From: Streptomyces tardus | Lineage (GTDB): Bacteria; Actinomycetota; Actinomycetes; Streptomycetales; Streptomycetaceae | Assembly: GCF_018101125.2 (NCBI RefSeq) | Contig: NZ_JAELVF020000001.1 | Location: 479,189 to 543,188 of the forward strand | Length of the DNA: 64,000 nt | Reading direction: 5' to 3' | Part shown: positions 1 through 8,916 of the stretch, piece by piece | Numbering within the stretch: position 1 is the stretch's first letter | How the letters are laid out: each line of letters opens with the position of its first letter | Position numbers and translations under genes: made by a program | Notes under the pieces: generated by a model | Told to the model about the DNA's origin: nothing | What the model saw: the letters and a program-made list of their open reading frames with translations, nothing else | Databases searched by the model: none

Positions 1-1019
1 TCGAAGGTGGCCTGCATCCACTCCTCGTCGAACGGGCGGTCCCCGTGCTCGAGGATCGAGTCCAGATACGTGGCGGCGCATTTGGAGGCGGAGTTGGAAC
101 CCTGGCCGGTGATCGGGTCGTTGGCCACCACCACGTCGGCCACACCGAGCACGGCGCCGCCCCCGGGCAGCCTGCCGATCGGCTTGCGCACGGTGGGCGC
201 GTAGCGGCCCGCGAGGGTGCCGCCGGCGTCGGTGAGCTCCACCTTGGTCGCGCGGGCGTACTCCCACGGGAGGAAGCGCTCCATCAACTCCAGTGTGGTG
301 GCGAGGTGTTCGGCCGGATCGCGGATGTCCTGGAAGACATCGAGCGGGCCGCCGGGTATGCCCTCCCAGAAGAGGATGTCGCAGCGGCCGTTGTTGGTGA
401 GCGAGGGCATGATGAACAGCTCCCCCACCCCCGGCACCAGGTTGCAGCGCACCGCCTCGGTCTCCGGGTGCTCGGGACGCGGCCCGAGTCCGTTGACGTA
501 GGAGACGGCGAGCGCACGCTGGGGAGCGTCGTAGGGGGACCGTTCACCGTCCCGGGCGAACATCGACACCAGCTCGCCCTTCCCGGCCGCCACCAGGACC
601 AGATCGTAGGTGCGGGCGAAGAAGTCGAGGTCGGAGACGGCGGCACCGTGGATGACGAGTTGGCCGCCGCGCTGGGCGAAGGTCTCCAGCCAGCCGGCCA
701 TCTTGACCCGCTGGTCGACGGACTGGGCGAAACCCTTCAGACGTCCCAGCCAGTCGATCGGCCGGGAACCGTCGGGGCCGGCCACCGAGATGCCGACACC
801 CTCGATCTTCGGCGCCTGGTTCTGCCAGAAGTTGATCTCCAGATCGCGCTCGTGGGAGAGCGCCCGGTCGAACATGCACTGCGTCGACATCACCCGCCCG
901 CCGCGGATCTCGTCGGGCGTGCGGTTCGACATCACCGTCACCTCGTACCCCTGCGACTGCAGGCCCAGGGCGAGTTGGAGACCGGACTGGCCGGCCCCGA
1001 CGATCAGTATCTTGCGCAT
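1..1019 (-). CDS. StyA-like styrene/indole monooxygenase family protein (3' end cut by window edge)
   Basis: FAD-dependent monooxygenase of the styrene/indole monooxygenase (StyA) type. These enzymes epoxidise an aryl alkene or indole using FADH2 supplied by a separate reductase. The ATG at 1019 opens a protein whose residues 8-13 (GAGQSG) form the dinucleotide-binding Rossmann turn right at the N terminus. A later stretch with DPITGQGSNSA fits the FAD-pyrophosphate region of group E monooxygenases. About 339 residues are visible and the frame is still open at base 1, so the C terminus lies outside the window. No StyB-like reductase is visible. The gene lies downstream of the conservon on the same strand, separated by a 342-bp gap with a short repeat. 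Family assignment is by recalled resemblance; the substrate is unknown. Confidence 0.8.
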   Translation of the reverse strand, partial: MRKILIVGAGQSGLQLALGLQSQGYEVTVMSNRTPDEIRGGRVMSTQCMFDRALSHERDLEINFWQNQAPKIEGVGISVAGPDGSRPIDWLGRLKGFAQSVDQRVKMAGWLETFAQRGGQLVIHGAAVSDLDFFARTYDLVLVAAGKGELVSMFARDGERSPYDAPQRALAVSYVNGLGPRPEHPETEAVRCNLVPGVGELFIMPSLTNNGRCDILFWEGIPGGPLDVFQDIRDPAEHLATTLELMERFLPWEYARATKVELTDAGGTLAGRYAPTVRKPIGRLPGGGAVLGVADVVVANDPITGQGSNSASKCAATYLDSILEHGDRPFDEEWMQATF

Positions 1020-1361
1020 GGTTCACGCTCCTCGGTGGCATCGGACGCGGACCCGCGCCCGACCTAGATGATCCAACGTCAGTTCGAGTGACGGTAGTCG
1101 GGTGAGCGCACAGCGTTCGCCAGGCAGCAGGCAGCAGGCGGCAGGCGGCAGGCGGCAGGCGGCAGGGTGAACTGTGGCAGGCACGGCGGGCCCTGGCGGG
1201 ACGGGCCCGGGTGCGGGGCGGCTGCGGCCACCGTGCGCCCGGCCTCGTGCACCGGCAGCCGCGCCGCGCCGACACCAACCGGCAGGCAGCCGGCGGAGGT
1301 TGGGCCGGACGATGCCCCGGCGGTGACGCGATCGCGACCGCGGGGCGCTCGTCCGGCCCCG
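1020..1361. other. non-coding gap between conservon GTPase gene and monooxygenase gene
   Basis: No convincing gene is seen. The gap contains a 7-bp tandem repeat (1121-1166) and a weak 7-bp inverted repeat (1187-1193 with 1203-1209) that could act as a terminator for the conservon mRNA. Confidence 0.5.
1121..1166. repeat. 7-bp tandem repeat
   Basis: Two copies of caggcag are followed by four copies of caggcgg and a partial seventh unit. The array is perfect within each variant and sits just past the 3' end of the conservon operon. Confidence 0.85.
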
Positions 1362-1967
1362 TCACGCAGGGCTGAGTTCGACGGCGTGGCCCACCAGTTC
1401 GGTGAGCGAGGCGAGCGCCGATTCGCGCTCCCGGGCATCCACTACCACGATCGGCACCCGCGGGGGCACCGACAGCGCCTCGCGCACGTCCTCCGGCTCG
1501 TACCGCGTCGTCCCCTCGAAGTGGTTGACCGCCACGATGTACGGCAGTCCGCAGCTCTCGAAGTAGTCGAGCGCGGGGAAGCAGTCCTCCAGGCGGCGGG
1601 TGTCGGCCAGCACGATGGCGCCGATCGCGCCGCGCACCAGGTCGTCCCACATGAACCAGAAGCGGCGCTGGCCCGGCGTGCCGAAGAGGTAGAGCACCAG
1701 GCCGGCGTCCAGGGTGATCCGGCCGAAGTCCATGGCGACCGTGGTCGTCGTCTTCTCCGGCGTGGCCGCGAGATCGTCGGTGCCCTCGCTGGCCTGCGTC
1801 ATCACCGCCTCGGTGACCAGCGGTTCGATCTCGGACACCGCGCCGACGAGCGTCGTCTTCCCGACACCGAAGCCGCCGGCCACCACTATCTTGGTGGCGA
1901 TCGGTGCTCTGCCGGTGTCCTGCTGCCATGCCTGCGTCACGTTGTCGTCAGAGCCGGCGTAGACCAT
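1362..1967 (-). CDS. cvnD: Conservon GTPase (CvnD-type ATP/GTP-binding protein)
   Basis: Small Ras/MglA-like GTPase that forms the fourth member of an actinobacterial conservon, which are thought to assemble membrane-associated complexes resembling G-protein systems. Residues 31-38 (GGFGVGKT) are the P-loop. The switch region reads FGTPGQ at about 95-100, in place of DxxG. The guanine-specificity position reads NHFE near 148 rather than NKxD, which I recall as usual for this family. The length of 201 residues is typical. The ATG at 1967 overlaps the end of cvnC by 20 bp, so the two are translationally coupled. Order on the minus strand is A-B-C-D. The conservon number is not assignable from sequence alone. 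Confidence 0.93.
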   Translation of the reverse strand: MVYAGSDDNVTQAWQQDTGRAPIATKIVVAGGFGVGKTTLVGAVSEIEPLVTEAVMTQASEGTDDLAATPEKTTTTVAMDFGRITLDAGLVLYLFGTPGQRRFWFMWDDLVRGAIGAIVLADTRRLEDCFPALDYFESCGLPYIVAVNHFEGTTRYEPEDVREALSVPPRVPIVVVDARERESALASLTELVGHAVELSPA

Positions 1968-2379
1968 CCAGCACCCTCTCCAGCAATGCGCGGTCGGGAC
2001 GGCCCGTGGCTTCCCGACCGGTTCCGTACACCCGAATCCGCCCCTGGTCCGCCAGATCGCTCAGCAGGACCCGTACGACACCGAGCGGCATCCGCAGCAG
2101 CGCGGCGATCTCGGCGACCGTGCGCATCTGGCGGCAGAGCTCGATGATCGCCCGCATTTCCGGCATCACCCGGTCGCGGTGCCCGGAGGACCCGCGGCCG
2201 GGCAACTCGCCGCGCTCCGGGGGCGCTTGGAGCGCGGGCGGCTCCACGGCGGCGACGAAGGTCTCCACCAGCAGCACATGGCCGAAGCGCGTGCGCCCGC
2301 CGGTGATGCTGTAGGGCCGCACCCGCGCCGGTTTGCGGTCGGCGGCGGTTCGGCTGGGCAAGGGAGGGTTCGCGTTCAC
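1948..2379 (-). CDS. cvnC: Conservon DUF742 protein (CvnC-type)
   Basis: DUF742 winged-helix-like conservon component of 143 residues. It has a disordered, basic N terminus, then the family's RVRPYSITGGRT region near residues 19-30. A helix-turn-helix-like segment follows (about 80-115, MRTVAEIAALLRMPLGVVR), and the C terminus runs GRPDRALLERVLDGLRRL. The start codon ATG at 2379 overlaps the stop of cvnB by 4 bp (ATGA), and its own 3' end overlaps cvnD. It probably works inside the CvnA-D complex rather than as a free DNA-binding regulator. DNA binding is not established by anything seen here. Confidence 0.93.
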   Translation of the reverse strand: MNANPPLPSRTAADRKPARVRPYSITGGRTRFGHVLLVETFVAAVEPPALQAPPERGELPGRGSSGHRDRVMPEMRAIIELCRQMRTVAEIAALLRMPLGVVRVLLSDLADQGRIRVYGTGREATGRPDRALLERVLDGLRRL

Positions 2380-2864
2380 TGTTCCTGCTCCATCGACAGT
2401 CGCAGTTCATTACGGAGTTCGGGAGTGAGTACGTGGCCGGCCCGGCCGACGAAGAGCGCCATGTGGTAGCCGATCGTGCTCATGTCGCAGTCTGCCGCGG
2501 CGTGTACGCCGAGAAGAGATCCGTCGCTGATGGCCATGACGAAGACGGTGCCGTAGTCCATCGCGACCATGGTCTGCCTCACCTCGCCGCCGTCCATCAG
2601 ACCCGCGGCGCCGCTGGTGAGCGAGGCGAGGCCGGAGATGATCGTCGCCAGATCGGCGCTCGCACCGCGCGGCCCGCGTTCGCTGCCGGCCTGCTCGGTA
2701 CCGGCGTCGGTGTCCGAGCTGAGAAGCAGCAGACCGTCCGACGAGACGACCGCGACCGAGCGGATACCGGGAACCTCCTCCATCAGGTTCGGCAGCAGCC
2801 AGCGCAGGCTGTCCGCCTTTCCTGCGGTGGTGCCCGCTGGTTGTGCGGCGCTCGACGCGTTCAC
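2376..2864 (-). CDS. cvnB: Conservon roadblock/LC7 domain protein (CvnB-type)
   Basis: Roadblock/LC7 (MglB-like) protein of 162 residues. Proteins of this fold act as regulators or GTPase-activating partners of small GTPases such as CvnD. The first 20 residues are low complexity; the domain starts around LRWLLPNLMEEVPGIRSVAV and continues through the typical LSSD and VMAISDGSLLGV strands. The start overlaps the cvnA stop by 4 bp and the stop overlaps the cvnC start by 4 bp, so all four cistrons are coupled. Function is inferred from family and context. Confidence 0.93.
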   Translation of the reverse strand: MNASSAAQPAGTTAGKADSLRWLLPNLMEEVPGIRSVAVVSSDGLLLLSSDTDAGTEQAGSERGPRGASADLATIISGLASLTSGAAGLMDGGEVRQTMVAMDYGTVFVMAISDGSLLGVHAAADCDMSTIGYHMALFVGRAGHVLTPELRNELRLSMEQEQ

Positions 2865-5800
2865 TTACGTGCCTCCTCGGCGGTTTGGCTCACTTCGTCC
2901 GCCCCCGACTGGTGGTTCCCGTGGTCACGTGTGGTGTGGTCGTCGCCATTCTCTGTCGGCCCGGTCACGGCCGTGCTGTCGGTGCCGGTCGTGTCGGTGC
3001 CGGTGTCTGTGCCGGTCGTGTTGGTGCCGGTCGTGTCGGTCTCGTACGTGTCGGTGTCGCTCGTGGCGCGGGCGGTGGTGGCGGTGGCATCGGCGGGCGT
3101 GGCACCGGTGCCGGTTCCGTCGGTGCTCGGACGCCCACCGGCACCGGAGCTCGGCGTGCCCGGCGAACTGCCGCGGGCGGCCTCGCTCTTGTCTTCAGCG
3201 GCAAGCAGGGCTGCCGCGTCACTCTGTCCCCGCTGGGTGCCCGAACGGAAGCCGCTGATGCGCCTTCGCAGTTCGTCGGCCCGGTCGTCGCCGACCCGCG
3301 GCGCCGGTACAGCGGACGCCGGCGGCGGCACCGGGTTGACGTGCGGGGTTCGTTTGGCCAACCCCAGCGCAGTACGCGGCAGTCGGTCCGCTGCCGGGGC
3401 TTCCCCGACGCCGCTGCCGGACTCCGGGTCGGAGTCGGCGTTGGAGTCGGACTCGGCGTCGGAGTCGGAGTCGGAGTCGGTTCCCGAGCCGGGGCCAGTG
3501 TCGGGTCCCGAGGCGGAGTCGGCCGCCGGGCTCTCCCGCGGGGCCGCCTCGGGGCGGGTGTCCGGGCCTTCGGGATGCACGACCGGCTGGGCGCCGGCAG
3601 CGTCCGAAGTCGCCCCGGTGTACGGGGTTTCGGTTTCGCCCTCGGCCTCGTCCGCGGTGCCGTCCGCGATCGCGGCGCCCTCGGCCGTGCTTCCGCCCTC
3701 GGCCGTCCCGACCTCTCCTGCCGACTCGGCCGGGTGACTGGCCTCTATGTCATGGTCGGCGGAGCGGGACTCGCTCGGAGCAGTGCCCGGGGCCGCGTCA
3801 CCGGCGTGAGCGGCCGGAACCCCGGAGTCGACCGGCTCCTGCGCCGCCACCTCCGGCTCGGCGCCCTCACGATCGGCTTCCGACCGTGCGACGCCCTCGA
3901 CGGACTCGGCATCCCCGGCGGACTCGGCGGGTTCGGCGGGTTCGGCGGGTTCGGCGGGTCCGCTCTCCGCCGGGTCCGCGTCCGCGTCCGGCGTGCGCTC
4001 CTCCGCGGACGCGCTCGCCTCGCGGACCACCAGCGGACGGCCTCGACGCGCGGGCAGCGTGTGGGAGTTGGCCTCGGCCTCGGTGCCCGGCAACGACTGG
4101 CCGCCGACGGCTCCGGTCGTCGTCGGAGCGATCCGTCCGGGGGTCGGGCGGTCGGGCAGCAGCGCACGCGGCAGGACGACGACCGCCGTCACTCCGCCCT
4201 GCTTCTGGACCCTCAACTGCACCCGGATTCCGTGTCGTTCGGCCAGCTTGGCCACGACGTACAGTCCGACGCCGAGCGCGCCCCCGCCGTCGGCGGTCGG
4301 CGGGTCCTGCTTCTCGGGCTCGCTCAGCCGTTCGTTGAGCGTGGTGAGCCGCTCGGCTGTCATGCCGATCCCGGTGTCGGCGACCGAGAGCATCAGCTCT
4401 CCGTTCTCCAACATCCAGCCGGAGACCTGGACTTCGGACTCGGGCGGGGAGAAGGCAGTGGCGTTGTCGAGAAGTTCGGCGATCAGGTGGCTGACGTCGT
4501 CCGCGGCGAAGCCCGCCACCTGGATGTGTGGCGGAGTCGTGGCGAGCTCGACGCGCTCGTAGCGCTCTATCTCACTGATCGCGGCCCGCACCACGTCGAG
4601 CAGCGACACCGGTTCGGGGTGCTGGTGCGTGGCGTGCTCGGCTCCGGCGAGGAGCAGCAGGTTCTCGCCGTGCCTGCGCATCCGGGTGGCGAGGTGGTCG
4701 AGGCTGAAGAGCGTCGAAAGGCGGGCCGGCTCGTGCTCGCGCTCCTCCAGAGCCTCCAGCTGGCTCAGCTGTCGCTCGGCAAGGCTCAGATTGCGCAGTG
4801 CCAGCTGGACGAACGCGCCGTGCACGGCGCCGTCCAACTCGGCCAGCCGTGCCTCGAGTTCGGCGGTGCGGGTGCGCAGCGCCTCCCGGTCGGCGGCGAG
4901 CTTCTTGCGTCCGGCGGCCTGGCGCACCGCGTCCGCCTCGGCCTTCTCGGCACGTTCGCGCAGCTCCGCGGTGACTTCGCAGACCTGGTTGAGGGAGCGT
5001 ACGACTTCGGCGAACTCGTCGTTCCTGCCGGTGAACCGCACCTCGGGCTCGTTCGCCGGGTCGCCGGCCAGACGTGCCGCACCGAGCCGGAGGACCGCCA
5101 GCGGCCTGGTCATCGAACGGGCGCTGTACACGCCGGCGGCAATCGCCAGCAACAGCACTCCGCCCACCCAGACGAAGCCCAGCTGGAGCGCGGTCACATC
5201 GTCGTCGCGCAGCGTCTCCAGCCGCTCGACCTCCTCGCCCGCGAGTGAGGAGTGGACACTGCGCATCCGGTCCACCCGGGCCGTCAGATTGGTCTCGACC
5301 CGGTCGGCGCTGACCCGCTGGGCGGCCTCGCTCAGGCGGGAGTTCGCGGTCAGCCGGTCGAGGTACCGCTCGGCGGTGGTGACCTCGCTGCCGGTCACGG
5401 TGGTGCTCAGCCGCTCACGGGTGTCCTCGTGCGCGGCCTGCTCGAAGTCGGCGTCGGCGGCCTGCTCGCGCACCCGGGCCTGCTGGGCGGCGGCGGTGAG
5501 CGCCGGCTGCGGGCCGCCCGCGGTGAGCGCTGCCAGCAGCAGCCCCCTGGTCGCCGCGGCCTGTTCGACTCCGCGTCCGAGGTAGGGCAGGGCGTGCGGG
5601 TCGGCCGGGTCGGAGTCCTCGGTCGCCCTGGGCGGAAGGTCGCGGGCGGTGTCCTCGGTGAGTCCGCCCAGCGCCTGAATGGCGTCGGTGTACGCGGCGT
5701 GCACGGTCAGCACGGAGTCCGCGCTGCCGTTGGCGCCGCGGGCCTGCCGTCGCTGGCCGGGGACGGCGTCGACGAGTTCGGCCACCTCGTCGGGGAGTTC

Positions 5801-6268
5801 GGCCTGCAACTCGCGGACCCGGCTGTCGACCTGCTTCTCCAGCGGGCCGACGTCGACGGGCTCGGCGGGCGGCTCCTCGGCCGGCTGCTCGCCCGGGAGC
5901 CCGGTCGGGGGCTCGGGATCGGCGGTGGCGCCCTTGGCGGCCAGACGCCGCACCTGGGCATCGCGCTCGTCCGCCAGCGCGTGGGCCAGTGATACGGCCC
6001 GTTTGCCGGTTTCGGCGCGTTCGACCAGCCCCTGTGACTCGGACAGGTCCGAGGAGGCGGCTATCAGCATCGGCGTGCCCGCGGCGAGAACCGCGAGGGT
6101 GCCGATGAGGACGCAGACCAGAAGCCGGTTCCGTACCCGTGCGCGCCGTGTTCGGCCGCCGGTGGGCTGGTCCTGCTGGTGCTGGCTGCTTTCGCGGAGT
6201 CGCTTAGTCCCCACCCGTGCTCGCATTCTCGCTACCGCGGACTGGCGGGTGCGCCAGCCGACGACCAT
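2861..6268 (-). CDS. cvnA: Conservon sensor histidine kinase-like protein (CvnA-type)
   Basis: Large membrane sensor at the head of the conservon operon, 1135 residues. A basic N terminus is followed by TM1 (about 49-70), an extracytoplasmic nitrate/sensor-like helical region, TM2 (about 360-385), a HAMP-like segment, a dimerisation helix with LDHLATRMRRHGENLL (about 520), and a GHKL ATPase domain with N-box ELLDNATAFSPP (about 596), G1 DTGIGM (about 633) and G2 GVGLYVVAKLAERHG (about 669). From about residue 720 onward lies a long acidic, Ser/Asp/Glu/Pro-rich tail of roughly 400 residues, including alternating Ser-Asp runs. No strong RBS precedes the ATG at 6268; ATG 6226 is an alternative start. 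It likely senses an external cue and signals to CvnB-D. Confidence 0.9.
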   Translation of the reverse strand: MVVGWRTRQSAVARMRARVGTKRLRESSQHQQDQPTGGRTRRARVRNRLLVCVLIGTLAVLAAGTPMLIAASSDLSESQGLVERAETGKRAVSLAHALADERDAQVRRLAAKGATADPEPPTGLPGEQPAEEPPAEPVDVGPLEKQVDSRVRELQAELPDEVAELVDAVPGQRRQARGANGSADSVLTVHAAYTDAIQALGGLTEDTARDLPPRATEDSDPADPHALPYLGRGVEQAAATRGLLLAALTAGGPQPALTAAAQQARVREQAADADFEQAAHEDTRERLSTTVTGSEVTTAERYLDRLTANSRLSEAAQRVSADRVETNLTARVDRMRSVHSSLAGEEVERLETLRDDDVTALQLGFVWVGGVLLLAIAAGVYSARSMTRPLAVLRLGAARLAGDPANEPEVRFTGRNDEFAEVVRSLNQVCEVTAELRERAEKAEADAVRQAAGRKKLAADREALRTRTAELEARLAELDGAVHGAFVQLALRNLSLAERQLSQLEALEEREHEPARLSTLFSLDHLATRMRRHGENLLLLAGAEHATHQHPEPVSLLDVVRAAISEIERYERVELATTPPHIQVAGFAADDVSHLIAELLDNATAFSPPESEVQVSGWMLENGELMLSVADTGIGMTAERLTTLNERLSEPEKQDPPTADGGGALGVGLYVVAKLAERHGIRVQLRVQKQGGVTAVVVLPRALLPDRPTPGRIAPTTTGAVGGQSLPGTEAEANSHTLPARRGRPLVVREASASAEERTPDADADPAESGPAEPAEPAEPAESAGDAESVEGVARSEADREGAEPEVAAQEPVDSGVPAAHAGDAAPGTAPSESRSADHDIEASHPAESAGEVGTAEGGSTAEGAAIADGTADEAEGETETPYTGATSDAAGAQPVVHPEGPDTRPEAAPRESPAADSASGPDTGPGSGTDSDSDSDAESDSNADSDPESGSGVGEAPAADRLPRTALGLAKRTPHVNPVPPPASAVPAPRVGDDRADELRRRISGFRSGTQRGQSDAAALLAAEDKSEAARGSSPGTPSSGAGGRPSTDGTGTGATPADATATTARATSDTDTYETDTTGTNTTGTDTGTDTTGTDSTAVTGPTENGDDHTTRDHGNHQSGADEVSQTAEEARK

Positions 6269-6659
6269 CAGTTGAGCGGCAGTTGTGCGGCATCAGTGCG
6301 GCCCCGCCTCACCCGCGGCGCATCGACCTGCCAGGCCGCCCGAGGTCTTCTGTGAGACCGCAGCCTTTCAAGCGCCGAGAGGAGGTGGACGGACTTCGCT
6401 CGCCGCGCCACCTGAAGGAGTGAACATCACTCAGGAGCGGCAGAACAACCCGGGGAGAGCGGTGTCGGACATCGGTGTCGGCCGGGGGTTGGAAGCACGC
6501 CCGGCGCATGGCAAGATGCTCGCCCCCCGCGGTGCGAATGCCCCAATTCCGGTGAATCCGCACCGCGTCGACCACTCGAGCGCCCTCGGCACGGCGCGCC
6601 CCGTACCGATGTTTTCCGGCCACCGCCGGAGTTCGCGCGAGCTCCGGCAGACTGCCGTC
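6269..6659. other. divergent promoter region, cvnA / PP2C-like gene
   Basis: 391 bp between the divergent starts of cvnA and the phosphatase-like gene. It should carry promoters in both directions. I saw no clear -35/-10 pair, hairpin or small gene in it. Confidence 0.4.
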
Positions 6660-7598
6660 ATGCGAATGGAACTGGCCACCGAGCCCGGCCTCCCGCACGC
6701 CGCCAGCGAGGACTACGCGGCCATGGCCGCACCCGCCTCAGGACTGGGTGGCGCGCTCGTGCTCCTGGACGGCGTCACCCCTCCCACAGCCCCCGACGGA
6801 TGTATCCACGGAGTGCCGTGGTTCGTGGCGAACCTCGGCGGCGCGCTTCTCGAACTGACCGTTTCCCGGCGCGATCTGACGCTCCCCCAGTGCCTGGCCG
6901 ACGCCATCTCCCGTACCGCAGAGGTTCATCGCGAAACCTGTGACCTTTCTCACCAACGCACCCCGCAGGCGACTGTCGTCCTCGTTCGCTGGGGAGCCGA
7001 CGCACGCCCGCCCGTCGCCCGACGCGAACCGGTGACGGCACCCGTACCGCCGCCGGACGCGACCGTCGGCTCCGACCCCGCGGCCGGTGCTGCCGCATCC
7101 CCCGGCCACGGTCCCGAACCGGCAGCCGAAGGAGCCGCCGGGTTGCTGGAGTACCTGGTGCTCTCCGACTCGGTCCTCCTGCTGGAGTCCTTCGGGGGCC
7201 GGGTCAGCGCCGTGCGGGAGGCTTCCCTGGACGAGGTGCGGCGACGAGCCCGTAGCCGGCCGCGCGCCGAACGCGCCGCGTACATCGAGTCGTTGCGCAA
7301 CGCCGAGGACGGCTTCCACACCGCCGCGGCCGATCCCGCGGTCGTCTCCCGCGCGGTGACCGGCTCGTTGCCGTTCGACCGGGTCCGCTCGCTGCTCGCG
7401 CTCACCGACGGGGCGAGCCGGTGGACCGAGGTCTTCGAGCGCGGCGACTGGGGCGAACTCCTCGCCCGGGTACGCGCCGCCGGGCCCGGTGCGCTCCTGG
7501 AGGAGGTGCGTACGGCGGAGCGGGCCGACCCGCTGGGCGAGCGCCATCCGCGCGGCAAGGCCCACGACGACGCGACGGCCGTCTATCTGGCGCGCTGA
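6660..7598 (+). CDS. PP2C-like serine/threonine phosphatase domain protein
   Basis: 312-residue protein with scattered PP2C signatures: an early VLLDGV strand, PQATVVLVRW, YLVLSDSVLLL, LLALTDGASR and a C-terminal KAHDDATAVYL that matches the final metal-binding DDxT-type motif. A Pro/Ala/Gly-rich insert (about 130-165) separates the N-terminal and C-terminal halves. The first metal-binding Asp cluster looks incomplete, so catalytic activity is uncertain. Start ATG 6660 is chosen; ATG 6666 is an in-frame alternative. It is transcribed divergently from the conservon, hinting at but not proving a signalling link. No signal peptide or membrane segment is seen, so it should be cytoplasmic. Confidence 0.7.
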   Translation: MRMELATEPGLPHAASEDYAAMAAPASGLGGALVLLDGVTPPTAPDGCIHGVPWFVANLGGALLELTVSRRDLTLPQCLADAISRTAEVHRETCDLSHQRTPQATVVLVRWGADARPPVARREPVTAPVPPPDATVGSDPAAGAAASPGHGPEPAAEGAAGLLEYLVLSDSVLLLESFGGRVSAVREASLDEVRRRARSRPRAERAAYIESLRNAEDGFHTAAADPAVVSRAVTGSLPFDRVRSLLALTDGASRWTEVFERGDWGELLARVRAAGPGALLEEVRTAERADPLGERHPRGKAHDDATAVYLAR

Positions 7599-7698
7599 AC
7601 GGCCGAGCCGACCGCGGGCATCGCCCACTTCGCCCCATGTCGCCCCGCGGAGACGTCGCTGCTCAGTGGAGGGCGGGCTGCGGACCGGGCGCGTCCCG

Positions 7699-7779
7699 GA
7701 CCGGGCGCCTCAGACCCCGGGACTGCGGACCGGGCGCCTCAGACCCCGGGACTGCGGACCGGGCGCCTCGGACCCCGGG
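7699..7779. repeat. 29-bp tandem repeat
   Basis: Two identical 29-bp units (7699-7727 and 7728-7756) and a 23-bp partial third copy with one substitution. The array lies between the convergent 3' ends of the PP2C-like and MarR genes. Confidence 0.9.
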
Positions 7780-7813
7780 CTCTCGGCCTCGACGGGGTCG
7801 GAGCGCGGGGACG

Positions 7814-8314
7814 TCATCCCTCGGCGTCCGGCGGGGTGTTGAAGCGGTGCAGCAGTCTGGCCAGCTCCGCCACGTCCCCCCGGTCCCAACCGGCGAGCCG
7901 GGCGACGAAGGTCTCGCGGCGGGCCTGCCGGACGACGGTGAAGCGCGCCCGGCCCTCCTCGGTCAGCTCGACCAGGGAGGCGCGGCCGTCGTCCGGGTCG
8001 GGGGCCCGCACAACGAGCCCGAGACCTTCCAGCGCGCGGAGCTGACGGCTCATCGTCGCCTTGCCGACGCCGAAGAAGGCCGCGAGGTCGGTGGCCCGCT
8101 GGGCGCCGGCGTCGTCCAGCCGCATCATCAGTCCGTACGCGGCCGGTTCGAGTTCGGGGTGCACCTCGCGGGCGAGCCCGCCGGAGGCCGCCCGAGCCCG
8201 GCGCAGGAAGACCGACAACTCCCGTTCGAGGTCGAGGAGTTCCGGATGGAGCCGACCGGCGGTCGCCGCCGGCCGCCTCGGCACGGTCTCGGAATGCGGC
8301 CCGTCCTCGGTCAT
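7814..8314 (-). CDS. MarR-family transcriptional regulator
   Basis: 166-residue winged-helix regulator. Domain order is an N-terminal dimerisation helix (LERELSVFLRRARAAS), the HTH with recognition segment VGKATMSRQLRALEGLGLV, the wing DPDDGRASLVELTEEG, and a C-terminal dimerisation helix ending in LLHRFNTPPDAEG. The ATG at 8314 (MTEDGPH) gives a normal MarR length; the frame extends farther upstream without family similarity, so longer versions were rejected. No adjacent efflux pump or enzyme gene is present to indicate its target; MarR proteins often regulate themselves. Ligand unknown. Confidence 0.88.
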   Translation of the reverse strand: MTEDGPHSETVPRRPAATAGRLHPELLDLERELSVFLRRARAASGGLAREVHPELEPAAYGLMMRLDDAGAQRATDLAAFFGVGKATMSRQLRALEGLGLVVRAPDPDDGRASLVELTEEGRARFTVVRQARRETFVARLAGWDRGDVAELARLLHRFNTPPDAEG

Positions 8315-8916
8315 GCCCGTCCTCGCCTTCCGGATACGCGAAGTGCTCATCGGCTGCACAGTGCCACCGCGCAGCGCCCTTCGGCCGCCGAACCGGCCCC
8401 ACCACCCGGCGGGATGCGGTGCCCAAATCGGTTCCCGCGTCCGGCGACGCCTTTCGTCGGCTGAAAGTTTCCCGGCGAAGTGCCCGTATCCGCAGCTTTT
8501 CCAGTCTTTCGCAGGAGTAGACCATAGGCGGTGCCCGAAGCCCCTTCCGGCCCGAGTTCTACGCGCGTACGGTCGGGGCCCCCGGGACGGGCGCCGCACG
8601 CGGCCCCCGCGTCGGGGCCGCAGTTCGACGCACGCGGTGACCGCCTCCCCGCACACCGCGTGCCTCAACTCCGAGAGCCAACGGGGGAAGTACCGGTCCG
8701 CTCCTGGCGGCAGCCGACCGGTGCTGACGAGAAGCGCCCCGCCGAACCGGGTGAGCGGTTCGGCGGGGCGCTTCGTCGTGTGTCCGGCGCCGCGGACACA
8801 GCGCCGCGGGCACGGCCTCGCGGACACAGCGCCGCGGACACGGCGTCATGGAGACAGGTCACGGGCCCGGCACCGGGAGCCGGGGAGCGACGCGGTACGA
8901 ACCGGCGAGCGGCTCG
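8315..8916. other. non-coding gap between rhomboid-like and marR genes
   Basis: About 600 bp. It holds a strong hairpin (8731-8774) and, at about 8775-8850, degenerate repeats built from cgccgcggacacag-like units. The MarR promoter should lie near 8320-8450. Reading frames through the gap have no family resemblance and look like chance high-GC frames. Confidence 0.5.
8731..8774 (-). terminator. hairpin terminator downstream of the rhomboid-like gene
   Basis: Perfect 18-bp inverted repeat (8731-8748 with 8757-8774) with an 8-nt loop, placed about 140 bp past the stop of the minus-strand rhomboid-like gene. There is no U-tract, which is common for Streptomyces terminators. Confidence 0.75.

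Noticed and set aside
2843..5248. 801-residue plus-strand open frame opposite cvnA
   Set aside because: Gly/Arg/Val-rich shadow of the low-complexity cvnA tail.
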